Assembly: GCF_003665065.1 (NCBI RefSeq)
Contig: NZ_RCHR01000001.1
Span: forward strand, 744,001-808,000
Reading direction: 5' to 3'
From: Oceanobacillus piezotolerans
GTDB taxonomy: Bacteria; Bacillota; Bacilli; Bacillales; Amphibacillaceae
Length of the DNA stretch: 64,000 nt
Shown: piece by piece, positions 35,123 to 43,808 of the stretch
How the letters are laid out: the number at the start of each line of letters is the position of its first letter
Numbering within the stretch: position 1 is the stretch's first letter
Notes under the pieces: generated by a model
Told to the model about the DNA's origin: nothing
The model's database searches: none
The model's input: only the letters and a program-made list of their open reading frames with translations
Translations under genes and position numbers: made by a program

Positions 35123-35209
35123 AAGAAGCCCTCATTTGACGCAATTTATTTTAATAATATACATATAATCATTTATACGAAATATATATCAGCAAAGTTT
35201 CGACGAGAT

Positions 35210-35296
35210 ACTTAAACTAAACTGTCCCTTTAGTTAATAAAGACCACCCAAATGACGATTTTATTGTTGTGTAAAAACACCCGTTTGTTTAAGTAC
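35210..35296 (-). repeat. Dispersed element, type C
   Basis: CTTAAACTAAACTGTCCC box 2, TTAGTTAATAAAGACCACC, ATGACGATTTTATTGTTGTG, ACACCCGTTTGTTTAAGTAC. Complete copy. Confidence 0.85.
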
Positions 35297-35311
35297 ATTT
35301 AAAACCAACGG

Positions 35312-35542
35312 TTATCCAATGTGATTATGAATACACCAAAAAATAAGAATCATACTCACTATTCCCCAAGCAGTGGTACTCACTATCCACCAAATTATAG
35401 ATTTAGCTTTTGCTGAACTTTCCTTGCCTTCCATATTTTCTGTTATAAAAGCGAGCTTACTTTCCATTCCTTTTTTCAAAGAAGTGAGTACAACAAATCC
35501 GATTATTATGAAACCAATAGTTATCCAGAGTAATATATCCAC
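35312..35542 (-). CDS. Small two-helix membrane protein
   Basis: 76 aa from GTG. Helices at about residues 3-21 and 49-70 with a charged middle KKGMESKLAFITENMEGKES. Not recognised. Confidence 0.6.
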   Translation of the reverse strand: MDILLWITIGFIIIGFVVLTSLKKGMESKLAFITENMEGKESSAKAKSIIWWIVSTTAWGIVSMILIFWCIHNHIG

Positions 35543-35587
35543 CTTTTATCCATCCCTTTTGTGAATTACTTTTCTTTCAATCTTCTT

Positions 35588-35676
35588 TATTCAATTATTC
35601 CGCCCCGATAATACAATAGATTCTACTAAAAAGGTGGTTAATCCTTCTTGGATCAACGCACCCGATAGTTGAATAG
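35588..35676 (-). repeat. Dispersed element, type A
   Basis: ATTCAATTATTCCGCCCCG box 2, ACAATAGATTCTACTAAAAA, hairpin GGTTAATCC-TTCTT-GGATCAAC, box 1 GCACCCGATAGTTGAATAG. Confidence 0.85.
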
Positions 35677-35681
35677 CAATT

Positions 35682-36116
35682 TTAATTCATTCTATCCAAA
35701 ATTAAATAGTCCTTAGTTCTAAATATCGTTATATCGTTCTTCTCTGCAAATTCAGTTAAATGTTCATACGCTTCTTGAGGTTAAAGTACGCATAATCTAA
35801 TGTTGATTCCTTTTTTCATCTTTATAATCGCAGCTTTTTTAGCCCATCCAACACGTATCAATTTCAGTTGATTTATTTGGTCGGGATAAATATTCTTTTT
35901 GATGATGGGTTTATTGAATAATAATATCTGGTATATTAAATGCTCCCTGTGGATGGTAAATTTAAACCGAAAAGAAGCTAACCAAATAGCTATTAATAAA
36001 ACGAATAAGAATAGCGATAAAGATTGTCCGTAATAATCTGCCAGTACATTCCACAGTAAGACAATAAAGATTGTAATAAAAATTGATTGCCTCTGCGAAT
36101 TTATATTATACTCCAT
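35682..36116 (-). pseudogene. PH-like membrane protein with an in-frame stop
   Basis: Start MEYNINSQRQ at 36116 (GGGGGTACTT upstream). Two hydrophobic segments, then a PH/EbsA-like domain (FKFTIHREHLIYQILLFNKP, DQINQLKLIRVGWA). A TAA at 35781-35783 ends it, but the same frame stays open to TAA 35682 and reads PQEAYEHLTEFAEKNDITIF and RTKDYLILD, the expected C-terminus. A single nonsense change therefore truncates the protein by 32 residues. Confidence 0.75.
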
Positions 36117-36235
36117 TGATTGGAAGTACCCCCTCGAAAAATGAATCAAATGACTAAACTATCCATAATAAAAATAAATACCCATAGCAACAATCACATT
36201 TTTAAGTTAAAGCTCCAAAAACAAAAAGAACAAAA

Positions 36236-37087
36236 TCAGTTACTCCAATGAGAAGGTAGTTGTATATAAGAAGGCAATTTCGTTTTCACATCACCTTTAG
36301 CCGAATTAATTTGCATTTGTGTCAAAAACATACTGGTAGAAAGATCAGCCCCACTAATATCAGCATCACGTAAATCAGCACCAATAAAATTCACTGCTCT
36401 TAAATCAGCATTTCGCATATCGGCAGCAATTAAATATGCTCCTCTAAAATCAGTTGCCCTCAAATCTTTATCCTTTAATTTTTTTCCGATCCAGTCGGCT
36501 CGTGCATGGTCAAAATCTTTAACCTTATTAGCACCAATTAACTTTGCAATAATATTTTCTCTAATAGAATCACTTGCTACTGTAAGTAATTCATTCAACG
36601 AAAATCGGTAGATCACCAGATCAAGAGATAATAGTTCGTCAGCACCCAATTTCGTTAAATCTTGTAACTCTTTTAATTTCTGACCCAACTCATCAGACAG
36701 GTCATTTGAAATATCGTACGACATAGCTTCTGCTGCATACGCAATCATTTCATGAATTTGTTCCATTATGGGAAACACTTGGAACATTTTTTCACCAGTT
36801 TCAGGATTATCTCGCCAACTTTGACCATTAAAAGTAACCTGAGAAACGATTTGTCCAGCACCTAAACAGTCATATACTGTACAGCCTTTGAATCCTTTTT
36901 CTCTCAACTGGCTATGAATTTGGCAACTATAATCGGATTGTAAATTCATGCAGGGAGTAGCTGCGGGTTTATTAATTGGAAAATCGCTGGATGCAATAAT
37001 ATTAAGTGCTGTGCAGCAGAGACCAAAGCATTTAGAACAATCGGCAGTTAAATCTTGTCTTATATTATTGGCTGTTTCTTTATTCAT
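36236..37087 (-). CDS. Cys-cluster plus pentapeptide repeat protein
   Basis: 283 aa. The N-terminal 80 residues carry a YkgJ-like cysteine cluster (CSKCFGLCC ... PCMNLQ ... CQIH ... CTVYDC), probably binding zinc or an iron-sulfur centre. The C-terminal third holds pentapeptide repeats of the A(D/N)LxX type (DLRATDFRGAYLIAADMRNA, DLRAVNFIGADLRDADISGA), forming a right-handed beta-helix. This fusion occurs in other bacilli; function unknown. Confidence 0.85.
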   Translation of the reverse strand: MNKETANNIRQDLTADCSKCFGLCCTALNIIASSDFPINKPAATPCMNLQSDYSCQIHSQLREKGFKGCTVYDCLGAGQIVSQVTFNGQSWRDNPETGEKMFQVFPIMEQIHEMIAYAAEAMSYDISNDLSDELGQKLKELQDLTKLGADELLSLDLVIYRFSLNELLTVASDSIRENIIAKLIGANKVKDFDHARADWIGKKLKDKDLRATDFRGAYLIAADMRNADLRAVNFIGADLRDADISGADLSTSMFLTQMQINSAKGDVKTKLPSYIQLPSHWSN

Positions 37088-37122
37088 TTTTAACCCTCTT
37101 TAAATTTCTACTTTTTAGTTGA

Positions 37123-37719
37123 TTATAAATACACGGTATTATTAAATGTCATTCCAAAATAACTATATTCTATATTAATACTGTTTATTGCTTCATTATG
37201 AGTAACACTAATCCCATATATTTCGTCATCTTTTGATGCAGTTCCATCATCTAATTTTTCAAAATTAGATGATGGTGAAGTTCCTGTTTTTATGACTACC
37301 TCATCTATATTAGTAAAACCATATTTTTTCGCTTCTTCACTGTTATAATCATCTGTTATGGTGAACCCTTGCAATGCATTACTAACTTGCAAGCTTGTTT
37401 TTAAAGGTTTTTCATTATTATTGATCGATACACTTAATATTTTTACTTCACGAAAACCGTTGTTACCAATACCGATAACAACTGATTTATTATCATCACT
37501 AGAAGCAATAGTACCTATCTCTAATGGTGGATTAAATTTCAATAAAAAGTAACCACCACCAATCATTAATACAAGAATCAATATTCCAGTACCTTTCCAA
37601 CCAAAACCACCCACTAAATCAGCAAGATTGCTCCCGTGGATACTACTAGAAGGTTTTTTTAATTCTCCTTGTCTCATTTTTTCTCTTCTTACTTCAGGTG
37701 TTTCTTTGTCTTTTCCCAT
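37123..37719 (-). CDS. Single-pass membrane protein of unknown function
   Basis: 198 aa. A charged cytoplasmic start (MGKDKETPEVRREKMRQGE), one helix (GTGILILVLMIGGGYFLL) and an extracytoplasmic beta domain with VVIGIGNNGFREVKI. ACAGGGGATGTAAAA precedes ATG. It lies 35 bases beyond the start of the pentapeptide gene with no element between them, so these two may form an operon, unusual here. Confidence 0.65.
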   Translation of the reverse strand: MGKDKETPEVRREKMRQGELKKPSSSIHGSNLADLVGGFGWKGTGILILVLMIGGGYFLLKFNPPLEIGTIASSDDNKSVVIGIGNNGFREVKILSVSINNNEKPLKTSLQVSNALQGFTITDDYNSEEAKKYGFTNIDEVVIKTGTSPSSNFEKLDDGTASKDDEIYGISVTHNEAINSINIEYSYFGMTFNNTVYL

Positions 37720-37800
37720 TTTTACATCCCCTGTAAAATAAATATTCCTAAAAAAAATGATGACCCTTTTACCAGATAGCTCAGCAGCATTTCATTTAAT

Positions 37801-37891
37801 ATTAACATAATATTCCTAACATTATTAGAAAAAGAAAAGCCAATCAAATTCTGATTGCCTTGTTCAACTCTTGCACCCATTAATTTAAGTA
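37801..37891 (-). repeat. Dispersed element, type B
   Basis: AACATAATATTCCTAACATT, AAGCCAATCAAATTCTGATTG hairpin region, TTGTTCAACTCTTGCACCC and CATTAATTTAAGTAC. 37892-38082 holds no gene I can identify. Confidence 0.75.
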
Positions 37892-38082
37892 CATTATTTC
37901 ACAATCTCTTCAAAGTATTAACATATGAATCTAATCATCTTTAAAGGCATTGTTTCATAAATTGGACGCTAAATGAAAAATGAGTACTCACCCTTGGTCT
38001 TGGATAGTACCCTTTTCTTGAATAGCTAATGGTATTATTATCTGGTATTGTGGGAGATCAAAGAGTGGAAAACTAGATTTAA

Positions 38083-38415
38083 TCAAATTATATTATTCAT
38101 AATAAATGACATTCTTCCATTTATTATTTGTTGTGGGCTTTTTAACTGAAAGCTGTTCACTGAATCCGAATAATCAATTTTTAAGTCCTTGTCGTCAAAG
38201 AATATGATCTTTGATTTCTCCAACAATACAGGACGATCGTTAGTCTCAAATAGAATATCTTGTGTTTCATCTCTGGTTGGGACAAAATGCAAAGTAGGTA
38301 CTCCAGCCCCACAGGCGAGCCCTTCCATTACGTTTTGAATTTTAAGATATCCTTTTTGATCCCCAATTTTTTTGTTCAATTCTTCTGATGCCCTTTCTGT
38401 AATAATCATTGCCAT
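38083..38415 (-). CDS. HesB-like iron-sulfur cluster family protein
   Basis: 110 aa of the HesB/IscA-like fold: ITERASEELNKKIGDQKGYL, NVMEGLACGAGVPTLHFV, IDYSDSVNSFQLKSPQQII. Only one of the usual three cluster cysteines is present (Cys in GLACG), so an A-type carrier role is doubtful. Start at 38415 has GGGAGTGTGTCA upstream. Confidence 0.75.
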   Translation of the reverse strand: MAMIITERASEELNKKIGDQKGYLKIQNVMEGLACGAGVPTLHFVPTRDETQDILFETNDRPVLLEKSKIIFFDDKDLKIDYSDSVNSFQLKSPQQIINGRMSFIMNNII

Positions 38416-38542
38416 TTGACACACTCCCTCTATTTTTTACCAATGAATTTAAATTAAGGCAGCATAACCGCCGCCTTGATTTTAAAAGACCTTTTATTTG
38501 AAGGGTCTAAAATGCATTTCTAAAACTATTAACCTAATCAGA

Positions 38543-38977
38543 CTATTTTGAAGAAACCTTACCTTGAATTTCAATTTTAACATCTGCTTTTTTCAATAAA
38601 TTTCCTACTTCGCATCCTTTATCAGCAGCTTCAGTTGCTCTTTGTGCGGATTGAATCTGTTCTTCTGTTGCATCAGCAGATAAAACGATATGCGGATAGT
38701 GAGTAATTTTAAACTCATTATCAGATATATTTGCCTCAGAATTTACTATAAGTTCTGCAACTGGTAGTTTTCTACTTTCAAGCGCAAACGTAAGTGTTGC
38801 TGCGTAGCAAGTAGTGACAGAAGAAACTAGAACCTCTTTTGGATTTGCTCCCTTACCACTGCCTCCTAAAAATGTTGGAATAGCGATTTTTGTATCCAGA
38901 TTCTCTGATTTAAGTGTTCCATTCCCTGTTACCCCTTCATTCCACACAGCATTTACATTTATTTTCATATCAGCCAT
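38543..38977 (-). CDS. OsmC/Ohr family peroxide-reducing protein
   Basis: 144 aa OsmC-type thiol peroxidase: two conserved cysteines in SSVTTCYAATLTFAL and ADKGCEVGNLLKK, plus the LVSSV helix. Detoxifies organic hydroperoxides using dithiols. Divergent from an AhpD-like gene and a TetR regulator, with matching palindromes in the shared promoter region, so the three form a regulated oxidative-stress module. Confidence 0.9.
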   Translation of the reverse strand: MADMKINVNAVWNEGVTGNGTLKSENLDTKIAIPTFLGGSGKGANPKEVLVSSVTTCYAATLTFALESRKLPVAELIVNSEANISDNEFKITHYPHIVLSADATEEQIQSAQRATEAADKGCEVGNLLKKADVKIEIQGKVSSK

Positions 38978-39014
38978 TTATAAACACTCCTTAATAAAAT
39001 TATATTTTTAATCA

Positions 39015-39032
39015 GTACCTACCGGTCGGTAC
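39015..39032. promoter_or_regulatory. TetR-type operator 1
   Basis: GTACCTACCGGTCGGTAC, a near-perfect palindrome (TACCTA-N4-TCGGTA) just upstream of the osmC-like gene. Confidence 0.75.
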
Positions 39033-39142
39033 ATTTTTAACTTAACATGCCTACTACAGAATTGGCAAGATAAAATTTTTGCTCTCAAAAGGACCGCAAC
39101 CATATTTCCTGGACCTAATCGGAAATAGTGTTATTATTATTG

Positions 39143-39158
39143 TACCGAACAGTCGGTA
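39143..39158. promoter_or_regulatory. TetR-type operator 2
   Basis: TACCGAACAGTCGGTA (TACCGA-N4-TCGGTA), same half-sites and spacing as operator 1, upstream of the AhpD-like/TetR genes. Confidence 0.75.
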
Positions 39159-39221
39159 AACAGTAATGTTAATATATAATTAAGGTTATACTAAATAGAA
39201 AAGTAAAAGGGAGTTTTGAAC

Positions 39222-39875
39222 ATGCCAACAAATTTATATGCAAAAGAAAATACGCAGAATCTAGCTCAATTAAAAGATTTAGCGCCAGAGCAATTTCAAG
39301 CTTTCCATGATTTTAATCATGCCGTATTTAGTGAAGGTGCTCTTACTCAAAAAGAGAAAGAAATTGTTGCTGTAGCAATTGCACATATTACCCAGTGTCC
39401 GTATTGTATTGACTCTCATACGAAGAAAGCAAAAAAAGCGGGAGCATCATTAGAAGAATTAGTTGAAGCAGTATTTGTTGCTACCAGTGTGGAAGCAGGT
39501 GGCGCAGTTACTCACAGTACGCATATCCACAACGCAAAAGATGCAGGTGCATCAGATGTTCTTTATGCTCGTTCTAATTTAAAAAATTTACGAAATATAG
39601 GTAAGTTTGCTCCTGAAGGATTCAAAGGCTATACAGCATTTAGTACTGCGGCTACTAAAGAAGGAAAACTTACCGCTAAGTTTAAAGAAATCATCGCAAC
39701 TGCATCCGGTGTAGCCAGTCAATGTCCATATTGCATTGATGTCCATACGAAAAAAGCAGAAAAACTCGGTGCAACAAGTGAAGAACTTGCAGAGGCAATC
39801 TTGGTTACTTCTGCATTACGTGCTGGCGGTTCCTATGCACACATGGCTAATATGATTCAAAGTTACCAGGATTGA
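39222..39875 (+). CDS. Tandem AhpD-like carboxymuconolactone decarboxylase domain protein
   Basis: 217 aa containing two AhpD-like domains in a row, each with the redox pair: TQCPYCIDSHTKKAKKAGA at about residue 65 and SQCPYCIDVHTKKAEKLGA at about residue 170. CxxC plus His is the AhpD peroxidase signature. Start at 39222 (GGGAG eight bases upstream). Forms an operon with the TetR gene 12 bases on. Confidence 0.92.
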   Translation: MPTNLYAKENTQNLAQLKDLAPEQFQAFHDFNHAVFSEGALTQKEKEIVAVAIAHITQCPYCIDSHTKKAKKAGASLEELVEAVFVATSVEAGGAVTHSTHIHNAKDAGASDVLYARSNLKNLRNIGKFAPEGFKGYTAFSTAATKEGKLTAKFKEIIATASGVASQCPYCIDVHTKKAEKLGATSEELAEAILVTSALRAGGSYAHMANMIQSYQD

Positions 39876-39887
39876 GGTTGTGGTATT

Positions 39888-40466
39888 ATGTCGTCTAAAA
39901 AACAGGGAATTATTCTTATATCTAGAGAGGTAATACACTCAAAAGGCTACCAAGCGACATCAGTTAGCGATATTATGGAAGCTGCTAAGATTGGTAAGGG
40001 ACAATTTTATCATTATTTTCAATCAAAACATGATCTTGGATTAGCGGTTGTTGAAGATCTGGTTAAAGATTGGGAAGAACAGTTAATTATTGGTATTCTG
40101 AATACTTCAAATGACCCTGTCACTAAACTACAACGCATGCTCCAATGGGCAGAGACAAGTCATGCGGAAATGGAGATTAAGTATGGATGCGCAATGGGAA
40201 ATTTGGCAATCGAAATGAGTACCCAAGATGAAGAATTTAGAATAAAGATTAATGAATTTTTTAATCACTGGATTAACTCAGTTGCTGATATCTTAACGGA
40301 AATGATGGAAAACCATCAGTTAGATCAATCAATCAATCCTAAAAAAGATGCAGAATCCATTGTTGCCATGATTGAAGGCGGAATTTTACTAATGGTAAGT
40401 CAGCAAAATATCCAAGTTTTACGGGATATTTTCGAAGTAATTATACAAAAGTATCATTTAGATTAA
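39888..40466 (+). CDS. TetR/AcrR family regulator
   Basis: 192 aa. N-terminal HTH SVSDIMEAAKIGKGQFYHYF after IHSKGYQATS; C-terminal ligand domain with a Cys in KYGCAMGNLAIEM. Probably represses its own operon and the divergent osmC-like gene through the two TACCGA-N4-TCGGTA sites, and responds to an electrophile or peroxide (inference; Cys could be the sensor). Confidence 0.9.
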   Translation: MSSKKQGIILISREVIHSKGYQATSVSDIMEAAKIGKGQFYHYFQSKHDLGLAVVEDLVKDWEEQLIIGILNTSNDPVTKLQRMLQWAETSHAEMEIKYGCAMGNLAIEMSTQDEEFRIKINEFFNHWINSVADILTEMMENHQLDQSINPKKDAESIVAMIEGGILLMVSQQNIQVLRDIFEVIIQKYHLD

Positions 40467-40534
40467 AGACAAAAAGTATGAAAAGATTAAGTGAATCATT
40501 TCGGTTTGTTAGTTAAGATTAATGTATACCTAAT

Positions 40535-40565
40535 AAGCACCAAGAAAGTTCCTTGGTGCTTTTTG
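40535..40565. terminator. Terminator between TetR gene and arsC remnant
   Basis: AAGCACCAAG / CTTGGTGCTT stem followed by TTTGG. Confidence 0.85.
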
Positions 40566-40566
40566 G

Positions 40567-40780
40567 TTATTCCCCTATTTCGGCAAAGCGTTTGATGCGT
40601 TCGCTAATTTCATTGCGAACACGCTGGAAAACTGCCCATTTTTCTTCTCCCGTTCCTTCTGCTCTTGCTGGGTCATTAAAACCCCAGTGTTCCCGTTTCA
40701 CTTTAGGCGGTGTGACAGGGCATTTATCTTTAGCATCACCACAAAGAATGGCTGGTTTAAGTCCAATACAATACCGAACT
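40567..40780 (-). pseudogene. arsC: C-terminal fragment of arsenate reductase arsC
   Basis: Minus frame reads [40 protein letters not shown] and [19 protein letters not shown] to TAA 40567. This is the C-terminal half of thioredoxin-coupled ArsC with two of its redox cysteines; the N-terminal P-loop half with the catalytic Cys is missing. No ars genes are nearby. Confidence 0.88.
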
Positions 40781-40804
40781 CAAACTAGCCAAACAGCTGC
40801 ATGA

Positions 40805-40867
40805 TTTTAAACTTTAACTTTTAGGGGTCACTACCTTTTCAAGTAACGCACCCGTTAATTGAAGTAG
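40805..40867 (-). repeat. Dispersed element, variant
   Basis: TTTAACTTTTAGGGGTCAC, TACCTTTTCAAGTAACGCACC, CGTTAATTGAAGTAG cut into parts; box 1 intact, box 2 poor. Confidence 0.6.
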
Positions 40868-40940
40868 AAAAGAGACACTTATAAGCAATCTCTACCTATT
40901 CTGGAAGATTGTCTCAGAATGGATTCTTAAAGAAAATCCC

Positions 40941-41407
40941 TCAGTAGTTGAATAAAGATTTAATATTTTTTATGGAAAAAAAGTAAAAAGCTCCACCGAT
41001 CATCCAAAAAGGTTCCCAGAAAATTAACCTCCAAAACGATGCATATGAATCTAAATCAAATTCTAAAATATTAAACGTACTTAATGTAATAGTGACGAAA
41101 TTAAGAAATCCATATAAGAACAATAAGGACCCTACAATTTTCGAAGCGTAATAAGAATTCTGATTATTATAGGATTCTTCCATTGAACAAGAAGAATCAA
41201 CAATAATATTAAACCAAGTAATTTAATAAAACCGGTAAGCCAAACAATCGTGATGAACGAAGGGGAAGGGTTTAGGGACATTTCATAAATAGACGCTCCT
41301 AGAGATCTAACACCAAGTAAGCCATCCATTGCCCAATAAAAGCTCATACTTGAAAAAATAATAGTCCAAACAATACCGAAAGTTATTATCCAATAATTCC
41401 TCTGCAT
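40941..41407 (-). pseudogene. DUF3995-like membrane protein, frameshifted
   Basis: The upstream frame (41132-41407) reads MSFYWAMDGLLGVRSLG, FITIVWLTGFIKLLGLILLL and drifts off after VQWKN. The downstream frame (40941-41183) continues NNQNSYYASKIVGSLLFLYG and LIFWEPFWMIGGAFYFF. Joined they give the four-helix DUF3995 pattern of about 145 aa. A one-base change near 41165 splits it. Confidence 0.7.
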
Positions 41408-41560
41408 TGGAAAGCACTCCTCTATAAAAGTCTTACACTTTTATTCCCTTCAGATATTCATATAAAATAATTTTATTGTGTAGCACAGTTATTTCTTAAC
41501 TTTGTTCAATTGGCTTACTCCACTATATGGCCCAATTGCTTAACGAAGACCAAAATGGGC

Positions 41561-41647
41561 TCTTTCACTAAACTGCCTGTTTATACAATAAATTAAGCAG
41601 AAAGACTTTAATCCTTCTTGGATTAAAGCATCCGTTAGTTGAGTAAG
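41561..41647 (-). repeat. Dispersed element, type A
   Basis: CTCTTTCACTAAACTGCC box 2, TTTATACAATAAATTAAGC, hairpin CTTTAATCC-TTCTT-GGATTAAAG, box 1 GCATCCGTTAGTTGAGTAAG overlapping the next stop. Confidence 0.88.
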
Positions 41648-42108
41648 GATTCATTAGTAATTTGCTCATTATACATATTAATTGGGTAAAGATTCTTTTT
41701 AAATAAATTATTAATAATTTGCTTAAATACCTCTGGTTCCCGTAAGTCTTCATTCTTAAATTTTACAAGGTCACTTACCCTAATCCACTTACTTTCAGAA
41801 ATTTCATCTTCTTCGAGGTTTATAGAACCACCAGTAACCTCACCAATAAAATGAAATAGAATTACTTGATTGCTTGTACTACTGAAAAAATTATATACAC
41901 CAGTAGTTCCTATCAGTTTTACATCCAACCCTGTTTCCTCTTTTACTTCCCTCTGAGCTGAATAAAGAATGTCTTCACCATATTCAATACGTCCACCCGG
42001 AAAATTCCATTTATTAAAAGCAGTTGGTTTATTCTCTTTAATAATTAAGCCTTCAGTTTCATTAAAGATTGATACGCTTGCTACTAAAACAATTCCCTCT
42101 TGCGACAT
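41635..42108 (-). CDS. NUDIX hydrolase
   Basis: 157 aa. Complete NUDIX box: GGRIEYGEDILYSAQREVKE followed by ETGLD (Gx5Ex7REVxEExGL). Hydrolyses a nucleoside diphosphate linked to X; ADP-ribose or (d)NTP-type substrates are usual for this length. Ribosome site GAGGAGAAATGG. The stop lies in box 1 of the element. Confidence 0.9.
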   Translation of the reverse strand: MSQEGIVLVASVSIFNETEGLIIKENKPTAFNKWNFPGGRIEYGEDILYSAQREVKEETGLDVKLIGTTGVYNFFSSTSNQVILFHFIGEVTGGSINLEEDEISESKWIRVSDLVKFKNEDLREPEVFKQIINNLFKKNLYPINMYNEQITNESLLN

Positions 42109-42157
42109 CCATTTCTCCTCAATTCTTTTTGAAAATCAGATTTTATCTCTATTATAT

Positions 42158-42200
42158 CTGATTACTTTATTCCTCAGCTCTTGCTACCCGTTAGTCATAC
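42158..42200 (-). repeat. Dispersed element fragment
   Basis: CTGATTACTTTATTCCTCAG, CTCTTGCTACCCGTTAGTC as a B-type right end. The next 200 bases contain no gene; 42335-42371 repeats 6820-6856, followed by an orphan TAGTTGAAGAAG. Confidence 0.5.
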
Positions 42201-42402
42201 ATGTAACGCAAGACCAGCGCTACACCACAAAGAATGAAAGTTTGTTTCTATGTCTATAATGACTTTTGGGTATATTCACAACAATCTTGTCACAGCATTA
42301 TAAATTATAAAATGCTGGGTCTAGTTTATTTTTGTCTTTTTTAGGATTTTCGGATGTAAACTTTCATGGTAGTTGAAGAAGAAACTGTTAGATTTCACAC
42401 TT

Positions 42403-42588
42403 CTACCCATTATCATTATTTTTGTTTGAACATAACACCAATAATATAAAGCTAGACAAAAATCCTGTCCCAATTGCTACATACGAATATTCTATTTCCA
42501 ACCATACATTACTGATAATCCCGAATATCGAACCTAAAAATGCTAACCACCCTACAAAAAATCCGATTTTCTTTCCTGTTAAAATCAT
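42403..42588 (-). CDS. Small two-helix membrane protein
   Basis: 61 aa starting at 42588 (MILTGKKIGF) behind GGAGGTAATT. Two hydrophobic segments with WLEIEYSYV between, hydrophilic end SNKNNDNG. Not recognised. Confidence 0.65.
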   Translation of the reverse strand: MILTGKKIGFFVGWLAFLGSIFGIISNVWLEIEYSYVAIGTGFLSSFILLVLCSNKNNDNG

Positions 42589-42602
42589 AATTACCTCCGT
42601 TC

Positions 42603-42697
42603 CGCTAACCTGCCTCAAAGCGAAATTCCATTTTTATATAAGTAAAGACGATCATTGGATAATCGACTTTTGAATTCTTGCCCCGTTAGCTGGGTAA
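42603..42697 (-). repeat. Dispersed element, type B
   Basis: CGCTAACCTGCCTC box 2, AAGACGATCATTGGATAATCG hairpin cut to GACGATCATT/AATCGACTT, CTTGCCCCGTTAGCTGGGT box 1. Confidence 0.75.
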
Positions 42698-42836
42698 ATG
42701 ATATAAAGCTAAACCTATTTTATAACCTACTAAAAATAAAATTGCTACTGCTGATACGTTCACACAGGCAAATATAAATGGTCTTTTCTTTCCGAGAACA
42801 TTATAAAATGATTGTATCTTCTTTAAATTAGTCAAT
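42686..42836 (-). pseudogene. Frameshifted 49-aa membrane peptide
   Basis: TTG 42836 opens MTNLKKIQSFYNVLGKKRP; after a GGG run (42780-42782) another frame continues FIFACVNVSAVAILFLVGYK and IGLALYHLPS to a TAA that lies inside box 1 of the element. As written the first frame ends early at 42720. Confidence 0.5.
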
Positions 42837-42895
42837 TTGAGAACCCCTCTCTAACGAAAACAATATATTAATATTTTACCGTAAAATCCACATCC

Positions 42896-42980
42896 TTGGT
42901 TAACTATTCTGCCCCTTTACAATAACTTCTAAGAAAAGTAGCGTTAATCCTTCTTGAATTAACGCACCCGTTACTTTAAG
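42896..42980 (-). repeat. Dispersed element, type A
   Basis: TTGGTTAACTATTCTGCCCC box 2, ACAATAACTTCTAAGAAAAG, GTTAATCC-TTCTT-GAATTAAC hairpin, GCACCCGTTACTTTAAGAG. Complete copy. Confidence 0.88.
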
Positions 42981-43007
42981 AGCAACTTTTACAATGTCGC
43001 CTTAAAA

Positions 43008-43047
43008 ATAATAAGAAAAGGCTGTCAAAACAGCCTTTTCTTATTTA
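43008..43047. terminator. Bidirectional terminator
   Basis: AATAAGAAAAGGCTGT / ACAGCCTTTTCTTATT perfect stem. Confidence 0.9.
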
Positions 43048-43069
43048 AACTAAAATTCCCCTGATAGCA

Positions 43070-43501
43070 TTACTTCACCAATGAAGCCCTCAAATTAACA
43101 CCATATTCCAAATAACCCTTTAAACAAGTCAACATATAGACCCAACCTTCTTTATTATCTAACAGCTGAATTATTATATTGTCATCATTTCCGTTAAAAC
43201 CTTGTTCCTTGATTTCAATGATACTTTCAGAATTGCCTAATTCATTCAGGGTAATCGTGACTCTATGCCCTTCGCCATTTGCACCCCAAAGAAAGACGAT
43301 TTTCTTATTTAGCTCGATTTCCGTTATTTTTATATCGCCTTGTGCATCATATTCATCATATCTTAGTGTAATCGTCTTTCCTTGCTCCCATCTTTCAGAA
43401 CTCGACGAGAACCAAAAGTTCCCTATTTTTGTGGGGTCAACAAAGGCTTCAAACAATTCATTCACTGGCTTCAATATTTTCATTTTCGTAACATTGTTCA
43501 T
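43070..43501 (-). CDS. SRPBCC (AHSA1-like) family protein
   Basis: 143 aa START/Bet v1-like ligand-binding fold: MKILKPVNELFEAFVDPTKI, GNFWFSSSSERWEQGKTI, VYMLTCLKGYLEYGV end. Such stand-alone proteins bind hydrophobic ligands or act as chaperone-related factors; specific role unknown. CGAGGAGTAATTTT precedes ATG. Confidence 0.88.
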   Translation of the reverse strand: MNNVTKMKILKPVNELFEAFVDPTKIGNFWFSSSSERWEQGKTITLRYDEYDAQGDIKITEIELNKKIVFLWGANGEGHRVTITLNELGNSESIIEIKEQGFNGNDDNIIIQLLDNKEGWVYMLTCLKGYLEYGVNLRASLVK

Positions 43502-43583
43502 AAAAATTACTCCTCGGCTTGTTTATATTTAATGTGCTACTCGTTCATATTATACCTCTTTGAATTTTGAAAAAACAAATTCG

Positions 43584-43669
43584 TTGTTCAACTACTCTTC
43601 CCCTTTAGTTAAAAGTGACCGCCGTGTGACGATTTCCTTATTGTGTTAACGCACCAGTTAGCTTAAGTA
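43584..43669 (-). repeat. Dispersed element, type C
   Basis: GTTGTTCAACTACTCTTCCCC cut to box 2 TTCAACTACTC, TTTAGTTAAAAGTGACCGCC, GTGACGATTTCCTTATTGTG, AACGCACCAGTTAGCTTAAG. 43670-43808 shows no gene. Confidence 0.85.
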
Positions 43670-43808
43670 CATTCATTCACAAATTTGTATCCCATTAAAG
43701 CATTTGAATATGTGTTTTATTAAATGAATCTTGATATTTCTAAAGCAACCGATTAGTGAACTGTCTTCCTTCATGGTTTATCTTCTTCACAAAAAACAGT
43801 TGTTCTTA

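Noticed and set aside
41568-41753. Minus-strand 61-aa ORF in front of the NUDIX stop
   Set aside because: It lies in another frame across the NUDIX 3' end and the element hairpin; no start signal.
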